The notes beneath the pieces were generated by a model. It worked only from the letters and a program-made list of their open reading frames with translations, was not told the origin of the DNA and made no database searches. A program made the translations under genes and the position numbers. Positions 35,875 through 45,068 of a DNA stretch of 64,000 nt are shown piece after piece (position 1 is the stretch's first letter; every line of letters starts with the position of its first letter). The stretch is from contig NZ_CP103794.1 of assembly GCF_030388325.1 (NCBI RefSeq), positions 2,852,001 through 2,916,000 on the forward strand, given 5' to 3'. The stretch comes from Flavobacterium johnsoniae. GTDB lineage: Bacteria > Bacteroidota > Bacteroidia > Flavobacteriales > Flavobacteriaceae.

Positions 35875-37146
35875 ATGAAAAGTAAATATGTAATACTTGC
35901 TTCTGCATTATTGATCTCTGTGGCTACATTTGCTCAAAAAGATCAAATTAAAAGTGCTGAAAAAGCTTTAAAAAGTGGAGATGCTCAAGGAGCGGTTACA
36001 ATTTTGACTGGCGCAGAAAGCCTTGTTGCAAATGCAAAAGATACAGAGCAGGCTCAGTTTTATTTTGTAAAAGGAAATGCTTATTTAGATCTTGCTAACA
36101 AAAAAATTGACGAAAGTAAAAACTTATCTTTAGCAGCTGAAAGTTATAAAAAGTTAATCGAGGTTGAAAAAGCATCAGGAAAACAAAAATATTCTACAGA
36201 TGCAGCAACTTCTATCACTAACATTAAAGGGTTGTTGATTAATTCTGCAATTGCTGATACTCAAGCAAACAAACATAAAGAAGGTGCAAAAAAATTGTAC
36301 GATGCTTATGAGTTAGACAAAAAAGATACGATTAACTTATACTACGCTGCTTCTACAGCTGTTAATTCACAAGATTTTGATCTTGCATTGCCAATGTACG
36401 AAGAGTTAAAAAAATTAAACTATTCTGGAAAAGGAACTTTATTCCTTGCTACAAATAAAGCAAGTGGAAATGAAGATAACTTTAGCAGCGCAAAAGATAG
36501 AGATTTAGCTATAAAATTAGGAACTCACGAAAAACCAAAAACAGAAGCTATTCCTTCTAAAAGAGGTGAAATTTACAAAAATTTAGCTTTAATCTTAGTT
36601 CAAAAAGGGCGTACTGAGGATGCTAAAAAAGCTATCGCTGATGCAAGAAAAGCAAATCCAGAAGATACTTCATTAATTTTAACAGAAGCTAATTTATATC
36701 TAGAATCTAAAGACTTTGAGACATACAAAAAATTAGTTGGTGAAGCTTTAGAAAAAGATCCAAATAATGCAGATTTAGTATTTAATTTAGGTGTTATCAG
36801 TGCTGGTGCAAAAAACAATGCTGATGCTGAAAAATATTATTTGAAAGCAATTGAAATTAATCCTAATTATGCAAATGCTTATTTAAATCTTGCTGCTTTG
36901 AAATTAGAAGCTGAGAAACCAATTATCGACGAGATGAATAAATTGGGTACTTCTGCTAAAGATATGAAACGTTACGATGTTTTAAAGGCGCAAAGAGAAG
37001 GTGTTTTTAGAGGAGTGATTCCTTACCTTAAAAAAGCAAATGAATTAGATCCTAAGAATGAGGATGTTGCTAAAACATTATTGGGAGTTTACAAAGCGTT
37101 AGAAATGACAGCTGAGGCAAAAGCTTTAAAAGCTACAATGAACTAA
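35875..37146 (+). CDS. Exported TPR-repeat protein
   Basis: The 423-residue protein has a signal peptide (residues 1-20, ending ATFAQ) and several tetratricopeptide repeats. The clearest is NADLVFNLGVISAGAKNNAD with AEKYYLKAIEINPNYANAYL (about residues 298-340). A preceding one runs from GEIYKNLALILVQKGRTEDA to ARKANPEDTS. TPR proteins scaffold protein complexes; the partner is unknown. It follows gyrA by 40 bp and ends at a strong terminator. Location is predicted to be periplasmic. Confidence 0.85.
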   Translation: MKSKYVILASALLISVATFAQKDQIKSAEKALKSGDAQGAVTILTGAESLVANAKDTEQAQFYFVKGNAYLDLANKKIDESKNLSLAAESYKKLIEVEKASGKQKYSTDAATSITNIKGLLINSAIADTQANKHKEGAKKLYDAYELDKKDTINLYYAASTAVNSQDFDLALPMYEELKKLNYSGKGTLFLATNKASGNEDNFSSAKDRDLAIKLGTHEKPKTEAIPSKRGEIYKNLALILVQKGRTEDAKKAIADARKANPEDTSLILTEANLYLESKDFETYKKLVGEALEKDPNNADLVFNLGVISAGAKNNADAEKYYLKAIEINPNYANAYLNLAALKLEAEKPIIDEMNKLGTSAKDMKRYDVLKAQREGVFRGVIPYLKKANELDPKNEDVAKTLLGVYKALEMTAEAKALKATMN

Positions 37147-37165
37147 TTTTTAGTTTTCTATATTT

Positions 37166-37204
37166 AAAAAAAAACCATCCCGTTTTTACGGGATGGTTTT
37201 TTTT
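37166..37204. terminator. Bidirectional terminator between the TPR gene and the OsmC gene
   Basis: AAAACCATCCCGT pairs with ACGGGATGGTTTT around a TTTT loop, flanked by A- and T-runs. It serves two convergent genes. Confidence 0.92.
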
Positions 37205-37221
37205 ATGTTTAAATAAGATTT

Positions 37222-37638
37222 TTAAAGCAAGGTTGCCGATAATGTTATTGTCGTATTTAATAATTTAGAAATAGGGCAGATCTCTTTTGCTTTTGTAGCA
37301 GTTTTTTCGAATTCTTCTGCTGATATTGAAGGAACTTTACCTTTTAAATCTAAATGGATTAAAGTAATCGAGCCATCTTCAAAAGTTACTGTAGCTTCTG
37401 TAGTTAAATCATCTGCTGTAAAACCTCCTTCGTTAAGCAGAAAACTTAATTGCATCGTAAAACAGCCTGAATGAGCTGCAGCAATTAATTCTTCTGGATT
37501 TGTTCCAACTCCGTCTGCAAATCTTGTTTTAAAAGAAAGTTGTGCGTTATCTAGAGTAGTGCTTTGAGTGCTTATTGTTCCTGTTCCTTCCATACCAGTT
37601 CCTTTCCAGTTGGCATGCGCTTTTCTTGTAAATTTCAT
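37222..37638 (-). CDS. osmC: OsmC family peroxiredoxin
   Basis: The 138-residue protein has the OsmC fold with the two redox cysteines, Cys59 in AAAHSGCFTMQLS and Cys121 in KEICPISKLL. It begins TRKAHANWKGTGMEGTGTIS as in E. coli OsmC. OsmC enzymes reduce organic hydroperoxides with a lipoyl-linked or thiol donor. The short form without extra residues favours the OsmC group over Ohr. A TATATTTG box lies at 37704-37711, 66 bases upstream. A CGCAAAG repeat lies further upstream. Confidence 0.92.
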   Translation of the reverse strand: MKFTRKAHANWKGTGMEGTGTISTQSTTLDNAQLSFKTRFADGVGTNPEELIAAAHSGCFTMQLSFLLNEGGFTADDLTTEATVTFEDGSITLIHLDLKGKVPSISAEEFEKTATKAKEICPISKLLNTTITLSATLL

Positions 37639-37703
37639 ATTCTTTTAATTTAAAAATTGATGTTAAATGTTATTTGTTTGACTGCTTATTAATAGCTGTA
37701 ACT

Positions 37704-37711
37704 CAAATATA
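37704..37711 (-). promoter_or_regulatory. TANNTTTG box for osmC
   Basis: TATATTTG on the minus strand; the spacing of 66 bases to the ATG is longer than for other genes here. Confidence 0.4.
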
Positions 37712-37793
37712 ATCAATATTTTGCAGAATAGTTTTATGAAATTTAATGAGAATGTTAAGTTTTAGGTCTTTTATAGAAAGTTGGATTGTGTTT

Positions 37794-37886
37794 TTAACGC
37801 AAAGAGCGCAAAGAAAAAAAACAAAGTTCGCAAAGCTTTTATAAACTTTGCGAACTTTGCGTAAATCTTGGTGCTCTTTGCGGTAA
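37794..37886. repeat. CGCAAAG-family inverted repeat, copy 4
   Basis: The arms run from TTAACGCAAAGAGCGCAAAG to CTCTTTGCGGTAA, with inner AAAGTTCGCAAAG and CTTTGCGAACTTT. The right edge is 15 bp from the stop of the DUF349 gene. Confidence 0.85.
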
Positions 37887-37900
37887 AATATGAGCAGTTT

Positions 37901-39868
37901 TTATTCTTGTCCTAAGTTTCGAAGTTGTTTCAATTTATCTTTCCAAACTTCGAGACTTTCTTTATGAATTGCGATGTTTTTTCGAACTTCAGTTACAATA
38001 GAATTCTCTTTTTTTGCATTCTTAGTGTTTGTAAAGAATTGGATGTTATTTTCTAATTGGAAAATCTCATTTTGAACTTCTTCAATTTTACGCATAATGA
38101 AGATTTTTTCATTATCTAGCTTGCGCGTATCGTTACTATCTGATAAAGAATCAATTCGGTTTGCAAAACGCATCATTTCAGATTCTTTTTTGCTTAAACT
38201 TAGTTTTTCAAAAAGTGCATCTAAAATTTTATTGAATTTGCCTTCAATATGTCTTCTTGAAAAAGGAACTTTTCCAAATCCTTTCCAAGTTTCAATATGA
38301 GCTTTTATAGCATCTAAATCAGTTTTATGATCTCCAGTTAGTTGGAAGGCTCTTAAAGTATCTAAATAAGCTTTTTTATTGTCAAAAGCTGCAACTTCTT
38401 CAACGTTTTCTTCAGATTTGTGTTCTTTTAATTTGTCAAAATAATGATTGCAAGCATCTTTAAATTCTTTCCAGATTTTGTCTGAATATTTTTTCGGAAC
38501 GTGACCAATTTGCTTCCATTCTTCCTGAATTTGTTTCATTATAGGAGTTGTAGAAGCGAAATCTGTACTTTCTTGAAGGTCTTTTGCCTTTGCAACAAGA
38601 GCCATTTTTTTATTTAAATTATCGTTTTGATCTTTCTTAATGTCTTTATAGAACGAATTTTTGAATGCGTTGAAGTTTCTTACTGCAGTTTTAAAAGCCG
38701 CCCAAGTTTCTTCATTTACTTCTGATGGCACTTTTCCTGCTGCGAAAAACTCATTTCGCAACGCTTCTACTTTTTGAATTTGCACAAGCCATTGCGAGTG
38801 AGAATTTACTTTTTCTGTTCCTAGAGCTTCAATTTTAGAAATAATTTCTTTTTTAACTTCAAGATTTTGTTGTTCGTTAGCTCTTTGGCTTTCAAACAAA
38901 ACTTCTCTTTTGTCATGAATTTTTTTAGTTAATTCACTAAATTGATTCCAGATTACATCACGATGTTCTTTAGAAACTGGACCAATTTCTTCTTTCCAGA
39001 TTCTGTGTAAATCTTGCAGTTCGCGGAAAGATTTGTTTACATCTGCATCGTTAACCAATTCTTCAACGCGAGCGATAATCTTTTGTTTTAACTCCAGATT
39101 ATGTTTAAAATCTAAATCTCTTGCTTCACGGTCTAAATGAAGATAATCATAGAAATTTTCAACATGAAAATGATAATTATTCCAAACGTGATTGTATTTG
39201 TCTTTTGGAATTGCACCTGCATTTTTCCATCTTTCTCTTAATTCATTAAAATGCTTAAGAGTGTCTTTGATATTTTCCTGTGGATTAATTAACTCTTTTA
39301 ATTCTTCAACAATTGCCAGACGATTCTCTAAATTTGATTTTAAATTAGTCTGTAAATGTTTAAAATGAGCATTTCTTTTTTCTCTGAAAATATTGTAATA
39401 TTCATCAAATTTTAGTTTCAGAGGTAAATGATACTCAAATTCTTCGCTCGGATCAGGATTTGAAGCTAAAAATTCTTCTTTTTTCTCCTCTAGAAGATGG
39501 TGATATTGTAGTAAAAAGGCCTTTTTGATTTCTTCGATATGATCTTTTACAGACATTATTTTGTCTAGATTGACCATTTTTTTTAGCTCATCGACAAGTG
39601 CGTCTAGAGAAAAAGTGTTATAATCTTGCATAGGAATATCGTGACGCTCCTTCAAAGTTTCGTCTTCACTTTCTTCTGCATTCGAATTTGTAATTACATC
39701 TAAAGCTTCCTGATGAATATTTTCATCATTTTCAACTTCTGAAGCTGAGTTTTCAACTGGAGCTTCAGACTCAGATATCTCAATTGCATCATTTGTTGCA
39801 GAATCGTTTATTTCGATTCCATCTTTTCCGTCTGCTTCTTGCAGGTTATCATTCTTTTCTTCTAACAT
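37901..39868 (-). CDS. DUF349 repeat protein
   Basis: The 655-residue cytoplasmic protein begins with about 90 acidic residues (mostly Glu, Asp, Asn). Five similar helical modules follow, each with a W-x6-VP-type core: RWKNAGAIPKDKY, IWKEEIGPVSKEH, EFFAAGKVPSEVN, EWKQIGHVPKKYS and TWKGFGKVPFSRR. These are DUF349 repeats. The end is coiled-coil-like (EEVQNEIFQLENNIQF). The family's role is poorly known. On the minus strand, TATCTTTC near 39910 is a near-promoter box. It is flanked downstream by a CGCAAAG repeat. Confidence 0.88.
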   Translation of the reverse strand: MLEEKNDNLQEADGKDGIEINDSATNDAIEISESEAPVENSASEVENDENIHQEALDVITNSNAEESEDETLKERHDIPMQDYNTFSLDALVDELKKMVNLDKIMSVKDHIEEIKKAFLLQYHHLLEEKKEEFLASNPDPSEEFEYHLPLKLKFDEYYNIFREKRNAHFKHLQTNLKSNLENRLAIVEELKELINPQENIKDTLKHFNELRERWKNAGAIPKDKYNHVWNNYHFHVENFYDYLHLDREARDLDFKHNLELKQKIIARVEELVNDADVNKSFRELQDLHRIWKEEIGPVSKEHRDVIWNQFSELTKKIHDKREVLFESQRANEQQNLEVKKEIISKIEALGTEKVNSHSQWLVQIQKVEALRNEFFAAGKVPSEVNEETWAAFKTAVRNFNAFKNSFYKDIKKDQNDNLNKKMALVAKAKDLQESTDFASTTPIMKQIQEEWKQIGHVPKKYSDKIWKEFKDACNHYFDKLKEHKSEENVEEVAAFDNKKAYLDTLRAFQLTGDHKTDLDAIKAHIETWKGFGKVPFSRRHIEGKFNKILDALFEKLSLSKKESEMMRFANRIDSLSDSNDTRKLDNEKIFIMRKIEEVQNEIFQLENNIQFFTNTKNAKKENSIVTEVRKNIAIHKESLEVWKDKLKQLRNLGQE

Positions 39869-40107
39869 CTTTAAAATGTATAAGGTTTTTATTTTACAAT
39901 GCGAAAGATAGTAAAGGTGTTTCTAACTACAAAATAAATCGCTTGTTTATGCGCTATTTTACCATGAAATTCCTATTCTTTGCATTAATTAAGTATTGTG
40001 TTGGAAATGTTTTGATATAATGTTTAAAGTATCTTTAAATTCAGAATAATTATCTTTTTTTAGATTCTACTTTAATAAATTCAATTTTGTAGGGAACTAT
40101 TTATTTT

Positions 40108-40860
40108 TTAGAAAAGGATTAAAACACCCATTTCAATTCCAAAATTATAAGTTCTATTTGCTCCGAAACCAGCACTTGGGTGAATGTAAACTAAATTATT
40201 TGGAGTAATTTTTCGACCAAATTCAACAAAGGCATTATTTTGAAAAGCGTCTAAAGTTGAATTATAACGAAAAGCAACATCGCCGGCAACCCAGTTCTTT
40301 CCAAAAAAGTGAAGCAAAACATTTTCAAAAAGTGTAACACTTATATCATTTCGATCATTTTCTCCCGCAAAACTGCCTTGATATTCTAAAGTAGAGAGCC
40401 AGAGAAACTTTTTTTCTGAAAAATATTTTCCGTAAACAACCGCGGGCATTACAACCCATTTTCCTGTGCCAAAATTAGGATCTGCAGCGGTGTTTGCATA
40501 AACCCTTGTTCTTAAGGCTATTCCGTTGCTATTTCGCATGTACGGAATATAACTAATTCCCATGCCGACATCTCCAATAGCTGTTTTATTTATTGAGTTG
40601 GTATTTGCCGAAATTAAAGGAAGATCGAAACGTAAGTTCCAGGCTTTGTTGCCGATCGGTAATAAAACTCGAACTTGTGTAGTATTAAATGATCCGTTGT
40701 CAGTATCTAAATATTCGTCAAAGAAAATAATTGTTTTAAGAAAATAATGATAACGAGGCTCAGAAAAAGGACTTTGCAAAGTATCATTTTCTTGTGCCTG
40801 AAGTAGATTGTGAAATAAAAAAAATAGAATGCTAAGTAATTGTATTTTCTTCATAACCAC
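40108..40860 (-). CDS. Putative outer-membrane beta-barrel protein
   Basis: The 250-residue precursor has a signal peptide (MKKIQLLSILFFLFHNLLQAQ). Alternating beta strands follow, and the last residue is Phe (EMGVLILF), the pattern of outer-membrane barrels. Segments such as GIALRTRVYANTAADPNFGTG and VVMPAVVYGKYF resemble transporter-like barrels of the phenol MetA-type family. Start at 40860 (MVMKK) or 40854 (MKK) cannot be decided. The substrate, if any, is unknown. It lies downstream of aroE on the same strand with a 63-bp gap and no terminator between them. Confidence 0.65.
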   Translation of the reverse strand: MVMKKIQLLSILFFLFHNLLQAQENDTLQSPFSEPRYHYFLKTIIFFDEYLDTDNGSFNTTQVRVLLPIGNKAWNLRFDLPLISANTNSINKTAIGDVGMGISYIPYMRNSNGIALRTRVYANTAADPNFGTGKWVVMPAVVYGKYFSEKKFLWLSTLEYQGSFAGENDRNDISVTLFENVLLHFFGKNWVAGDVAFRYNSTLDAFQNNAFVEFGRKITPNNLVYIHPSAGFGANRTYNFGIEMGVLILF

Positions 40861-40923
40861 TTGTTTATAAGTGATTTAAAAATACAAAAAATACGTTAAC
40901 ATTCTATTTTTTTGGGTATGATT

Positions 40924-41676
40924 TTATTTATTCCAGATTTTCCAAGCTTTTTCGGCTTGAAAAATAAGCATGTCAAGACCATTTTTTATAACCGCACCTT
41001 TTTCTTTTGCTTTTTTTAGAAAAGTAGTTTCAGCCGGATTATAAATTAAATCGTAAGCAATATGTTTTTCTGTAAAGAACTCATAAGGCAAGTTTGGACA
41101 AGCATCAACGTTTGGACTTGTTCCAACTGGTGTACAGTTAATTATGATTTGAAAGTTGTCAAATGTTGTAGCATTAATCAAATCATAATCAATTATGTTT
41201 TCTTTTGCTTCTCTGGAAACAAATGTATACGGAATATTTAATTCGTCTAACGCGAAAGCAACACCTTTAGAAGCGCCACCAGTTCCTAAAATAAGGGCTT
41301 TTTTATGGTGAGGCTCTAATAATGGTTCTAAAGATTTTTTAAATCCGTAATAATCAGTGTTGTATCCTTTTAATTTTCCGTTTTTGGTAAATTTTATAGT
41401 GTTAACAGCACCAATTAAAGTTGCTTTTTTTGATAGTTTATCTAAGAATGGAATTACTTGTTCTTTATATGGAATAGTTACATTTAATCCTTTTAAATCA
41501 GGATTGTTTTTAATCAATTCTGTAAAATAGTTAATTTCAGAAATATCAAAATTTTCGTAGCTGTTACCAGCAAAAACTTCATTGTCAAATTTTTCTGTAA
41601 AATAACCTTTTGAAAATGAGTAGCTAATGTTGCGTCCTAATAATCCAAAACGTCTTCTTAATAAAATATCAACCAT
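40924..41676 (-). CDS. aroE: Shikimate dehydrogenase
   Basis: The 250-residue enzyme reduces 3-dehydroshikimate to shikimate with NADPH in aromatic amino acid synthesis. The shikimate-binding FGLLGRNISYSFSKGYF start, catalytic Lys71 in NVTIPYKEQV, Asp108 in YNTDYYGF, the NADP-loop ALILGTGGASKGVAFAL near residue 125 and the INCTPVGTSPN block are visible. It starts 2 bp after the TPR gene stop, so the two are co-transcribed. Confidence 0.94.
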   Translation of the reverse strand: MVDILLRRRFGLLGRNISYSFSKGYFTEKFDNEVFAGNSYENFDISEINYFTELIKNNPDLKGLNVTIPYKEQVIPFLDKLSKKATLIGAVNTIKFTKNGKLKGYNTDYYGFKKSLEPLLEPHHKKALILGTGGASKGVAFALDELNIPYTFVSREAKENIIDYDLINATTFDNFQIIINCTPVGTSPNVDACPNLPYEFFTEKHIAYDLIYNPAETTFLKKAKEKGAVIKNGLDMLIFQAEKAWKIWNK

Positions 41677-41678
41677 TA

Positions 41679-43073
41679 TTATTTTCTATGTTTTTCTATA
41701 TAATTTTTTACTGTTTTTCTTGACCAAACTACAGGAAATAAATCTTCAATTAAGATATAGTTATCAAAATTTAATCGTAAACCATTGCTTAAATGAAATT
41801 TAGCTTTTGTGTTATCTTGGATCATAAAATACAATCCAGCTAAACGATATTCGATTTCGTTTTCTTCAGGAAAATATTCTGTAGCCTGCAATAAAGTCTG
41901 AATAGCACTTTCGAATTCGCCTAAAAATTTAAGAATATCAACCCAAAACAACCAAGTATCAAGTGCGTAATCTCCAAATTCTACCGCTTTTCTATAGCCA
42001 AATTCTGCTTCTTCAAAAAAGTTCATTTGTTTGTTGATAGTAGCGTATCTTTTCCAATACAAACGATTTTGATTGTCGATTGCTAAAGCTTTATTTACAA
42101 AAAACAATGCTTTCTGATAGTTTTTCTGGCGAAGATGAAAATCAGTAATCGCAATCCAGCCTTTATCTAAAAGCGGATCTTCATGAACCGTTTGGTTGTA
42201 ATATTGAATAGCTTTTGCTAAGTTTCCAAGCTTTTCATAACATTTACCAATTCGAAGTAGCGCATACGATGTTGCATCGTCTAATTCGATGGTTCTGTTA
42301 TAGCTTTCAATCGCTTCGTTGTATTTTTTTAGGCGTTCGTAAGCTTTTGCTTTTTCCATAAAAGCACCTAAAAATTCATCATCAATAAGTGTTGCATAAT
42401 CAAATGCTCGAATTGCATTTTCATATTCCTTTACACCGTAATGAAGGCGACCAAGCTGATGCCAAGCGATTTCGCTGTAAGGATTTCTGTTGATATATTC
42501 GTTCAGATAAACAATCGCTTCTTGATTTTGATCTAAAAATTCAAAGCAATATACGACGTTATAAAGAGCAGATTGGTCTTCTAAATCTTCTTCAAGACAT
42601 TTAATGAAGTTTTCTTTTGCCAATTCAAGATTATCCATAAAAAGATATTCCATTCCGATCAAGTTGTACACATCGGCATAATCATCAGTATACTGCAAAG
42701 CAATTTTTAGTAATTCAACTGCTTTTTCGTGCTGATCTCTCTTGGAACAAATATTGGCTTTTTGGATATAAATTTCCTCGTTGTTTGGTTCAATTGCGTA
42801 TAACTCATTCAAAAGCTTTTCTGCTAACTCGAGTTTGTCGTCATAAACCAGCATTTCTACTTGTACTAATTTTAAGCCCGTAGATTTTGGGTGCTGGTCT
42901 AACGCAAGTTTTAAGGCCTTTTTTGCTAAATTAGCCTTACCTATGTCTAAATAATGAAGAATTATTTCTTCGAATTCTTCAGAATCAAAAAAGAGTACTT
43001 TGTTAGTTTTTAACATAGACTCAAATTTAGATAGGGATAGGTTATAATCTTCTTCTTCGTTGCTTAATTGCAT
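41679..43073 (-). CDS. Cytoplasmic TPR-repeat protein
   Basis: The 464-residue protein has no signal peptide and consists mostly of tetratricopeptide repeats. Examples are AWHQLGRLHYGVKEYENAIR, SYALLRIGKCYEKLGNLAKA and AFMEKAKAYERLKKYNEAIE. Ten or more repeats are likely. It probably scaffolds another complex. It is co-transcribed with aroE (2-bp gap), an arrangement I recall as common in flavobacteria. The 206-bp gap upstream has no exact promoter box and no repeat. Confidence 0.82.
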   Translation of the reverse strand: MQLSNEEEDYNLSLSKFESMLKTNKVLFFDSEEFEEIILHYLDIGKANLAKKALKLALDQHPKSTGLKLVQVEMLVYDDKLELAEKLLNELYAIEPNNEEIYIQKANICSKRDQHEKAVELLKIALQYTDDYADVYNLIGMEYLFMDNLELAKENFIKCLEEDLEDQSALYNVVYCFEFLDQNQEAIVYLNEYINRNPYSEIAWHQLGRLHYGVKEYENAIRAFDYATLIDDEFLGAFMEKAKAYERLKKYNEAIESYNRTIELDDATSYALLRIGKCYEKLGNLAKAIQYYNQTVHEDPLLDKGWIAITDFHLRQKNYQKALFFVNKALAIDNQNRLYWKRYATINKQMNFFEEAEFGYRKAVEFGDYALDTWLFWVDILKFLGEFESAIQTLLQATEYFPEENEIEYRLAGLYFMIQDNTKAKFHLSNGLRLNFDNYILIEDLFPVVWSRKTVKNYIEKHRK

Positions 43074-43279
43074 ACTTCGTTATTTTGAAATTAGCCTACT
43101 ATAAATTTAGGCAACCATATAATTGTTGTAAGGATAAGAAATTAATTGTTTTGAACAATTTAATTAACAATATATAGCGTTTTTTATTCTGTTTTTGGAA
43201 GAAATCTCTCTTATTATTAAGGGATTAGCTTCGGTTTTGTCAATTTTTAATTCTGGTCTAAAAAGTATAAGCTTAATTT

Positions 43280-44473
43280 TTAAGCTTTGCTCTTTTTTAA
43301 AATTTCATCCATAACTTCCAAAATAATTGCGCAGCCTTCTCTAATTTCGTTTTCTGAAATAGTTAAAGGCGGTGTAATTCTAATTGCGCAACCTTCAAAT
43401 AAAAGCCAGAATAAGATCAATCCTTTATCTTGGCAATTTAAAATGACTTCATTAGTGATTTCCGCAGATTCTGTCATGGCAGCCAGCATTAATCCTTTTC
43501 CTCTAACTTCTGTAATCAAAGGATGTACCAAAAGCGATCTGAAGAGTTTTTCCTTATTTAAGGTTTCCGACATCAAATTTGTTTCAGTTAATTCTTGCAA
43601 AGTAGCCAAACAAGCTGACGCAATGACAGGGTGTCCACCAAAAGTAGTAATATGTCCTAATTTTGGATTTTCGGTTAAAAGATCCATTTTCTCGGCAGAA
43701 GCTGTAAAAGCACCAACTGGCATTCCGCCACCCATTCCTTTTCCCATTACAACAATGTCTGGAATAACATCGTAGTTTTGAAAACCAAATAGTTTGCCTG
43801 TTCTTCCAAATCCTGGCTGAATTTCATCAACAATCATCAAAGCTCCAACTTCATCGCAACGTTTACGGACTTTTTCAAGAAAATTGTTTTCTGGCTGAAT
43901 AAAACCTGCTCCGCCTTGAATAGTTTCTAAAAGAATCGCGGCTGTTCTAGTTGTTATTTTTTGTAGATCTTCTTCGTTATTAAAAGTAATGAAATCTACA
44001 TCTGGAAGCAGCGGTCTAAAAGCTTGTTTTCTTTCTTCAAAACCCATAACGCTCATAGAACCCATTGTGTTTCCGTGATAGGCATTATGGCAAGAAATCA
44101 GTTGACTGCGACCCGTAGTTCTTTTGGCTAATTTTAAAGCACCTTCAATTGCTTCAGTTCCAGAATTTACTAAATAGGTTTTATTTAAAGATTCTGGAAG
44201 GAGCGAAGCCATTAATTTACAATATTGAACGGCTGGACTTTGAGAATATTCACCATAAACCATTACATGAGAATATTTGTCTAGCTGATCTTTTATCGCT
44301 TGATTTACTCTCGGGTGTTGATGCCCTAAAGTACAAGCCGAAACTCCGGCAACAAAATCTAAATATTTTTTATCGTTTGTGTCGTATATGTAAGAACCAA
44401 TGGCATGAGAAACCTCCATTCCCAATGGATAAGGAGAAGTTTGTGCTTGATATTTTATAAAATCTGGATTCAT
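43280..44473 (-). CDS. Class-III aminotransferase
   Basis: The 397-residue PLP enzyme has the class-III layout: NSGTEAIEGALKLAKR near residue 103, the PLP-stacking HNAYHGNTMGSMS near 129, Asp216 in VDEIQPGFGRTG and the Schiff-base Lys245 in VVMGKGMGGGMPVGAF. It resembles acetylornithine, ornithine and 4-aminobutyrate aminotransferases. The start TSPYPLGMEVSHAIGSYIYD and the neighbours give no clear substrate, so no specific reaction is assigned. No arg or put genes are nearby. A TACCTTTG box is at 44493-44500. Confidence 0.85.
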   Translation of the reverse strand: MNPDFIKYQAQTSPYPLGMEVSHAIGSYIYDTNDKKYLDFVAGVSACTLGHQHPRVNQAIKDQLDKYSHVMVYGEYSQSPAVQYCKLMASLLPESLNKTYLVNSGTEAIEGALKLAKRTTGRSQLISCHNAYHGNTMGSMSVMGFEERKQAFRPLLPDVDFITFNNEEDLQKITTRTAAILLETIQGGAGFIQPENNFLEKVRKRCDEVGALMIVDEIQPGFGRTGKLFGFQNYDVIPDIVVMGKGMGGGMPVGAFTASAEKMDLLTENPKLGHITTFGGHPVIASACLATLQELTETNLMSETLNKEKLFRSLLVHPLITEVRGKGLMLAAMTESAEITNEVILNCQDKGLILFWLLFEGCAIRITPPLTISENEIREGCAIILEVMDEILKKSKA

Positions 44474-44492
44474 TTTTTAGGTACTAAATGGC

Positions 44493-44500
44493 AAAGGTAA
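44493..44500 (-). promoter_or_regulatory. TANNTTTG box for the class-III aminotransferase
   Basis: TACCTTTG on the minus strand lies 20 bases upstream of the ATG at 44473. Confidence 0.5.
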
Positions 44501-44557
44501 TAAGGTTTTGAGATTTTAAAGTTAATTCTATATAATCTTTAAAATTTTTGTCAGTTC

Positions 44558-45037
44558 TTATTTTTTTTCAAGTGATTCAATATCTAATACGTCAGTTAAA
44601 CGATTTAAACTGTTTTTAGATAGTCTTTTAAAAGCAATTCCGATAAATAAAAATCGGATTATTAAGAGTTGGCCTAATGCTACAATTAGAAACAATAAAA
44701 ATAAATGGACAGCTTGACTAAATAACTGAAAAATAAAACCAGCTATAGGCAAACACAATAATATAGCTGATAAAATTTGAAATGGTTTATTGATTTCTAT
44801 CTTAACAACTCCACTTTTGTTGATGATTTCCCCAGTTAAAACGCAAAAAGCGCCTCTTCCAATTTCTGAAGAAATTAACCTGAAATTGTTATCGCTAATA
44901 ATTCCAATAAAGGATTTGTCAGTTATTTTAGAACTTAAGCTTTCAGAAATTAATGTTCTTCTTTTTAGACGTTCTAGAGATTCTGTCGGTTCTCCTACCA
45001 ATTTGAAACAGTAATTGTTTGTTGGAAATATTTTCAT
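44558..45037 (-). CDS. Unknown small membrane protein
   Basis: I do not recognise this 159-residue protein. Residues 1-85 are soluble and begin MKIFPTNNYCFKLVG. Two long hydrophobic helices follow at about residues 87-107 and 110-132 (LFLLFLIVALGQLLIIRFLF region). A charged C-terminus ends ESLEKK. There is no signal peptide. It starts 31 bp after the ostA-like gene and is probably co-transcribed. Codon use and composition match the neighbours. Confidence 0.6.
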   Translation of the reverse strand: MKIFPTNNYCFKLVGEPTESLERLKRRTLISESLSSKITDKSFIGIISDNNFRLISSEIGRGAFCVLTGEIINKSGVVKIEINKPFQILSAILLCLPIAGFIFQLFSQAVHLFLLFLIVALGQLLIIRFLFIGIAFKRLSKNSLNRLTDVLDIESLEKK

Positions 45038-45068
45038 TCTTTGTTGGTTCTCTAGAGTTTGAAAAATA

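Noticed and set aside
39784..40020. 78-codon plus-strand frame across the start of the DUF349 gene
   Set aside because: Half of it is antisense to coding sequence and the rest is low-complexity AT-rich DNA.
43287..43775. 162-codon open frame antisense to the class-III aminotransferase
   Set aside because: The aminotransferase motifs are on the other strand; the antisense product has no recognisable domain.
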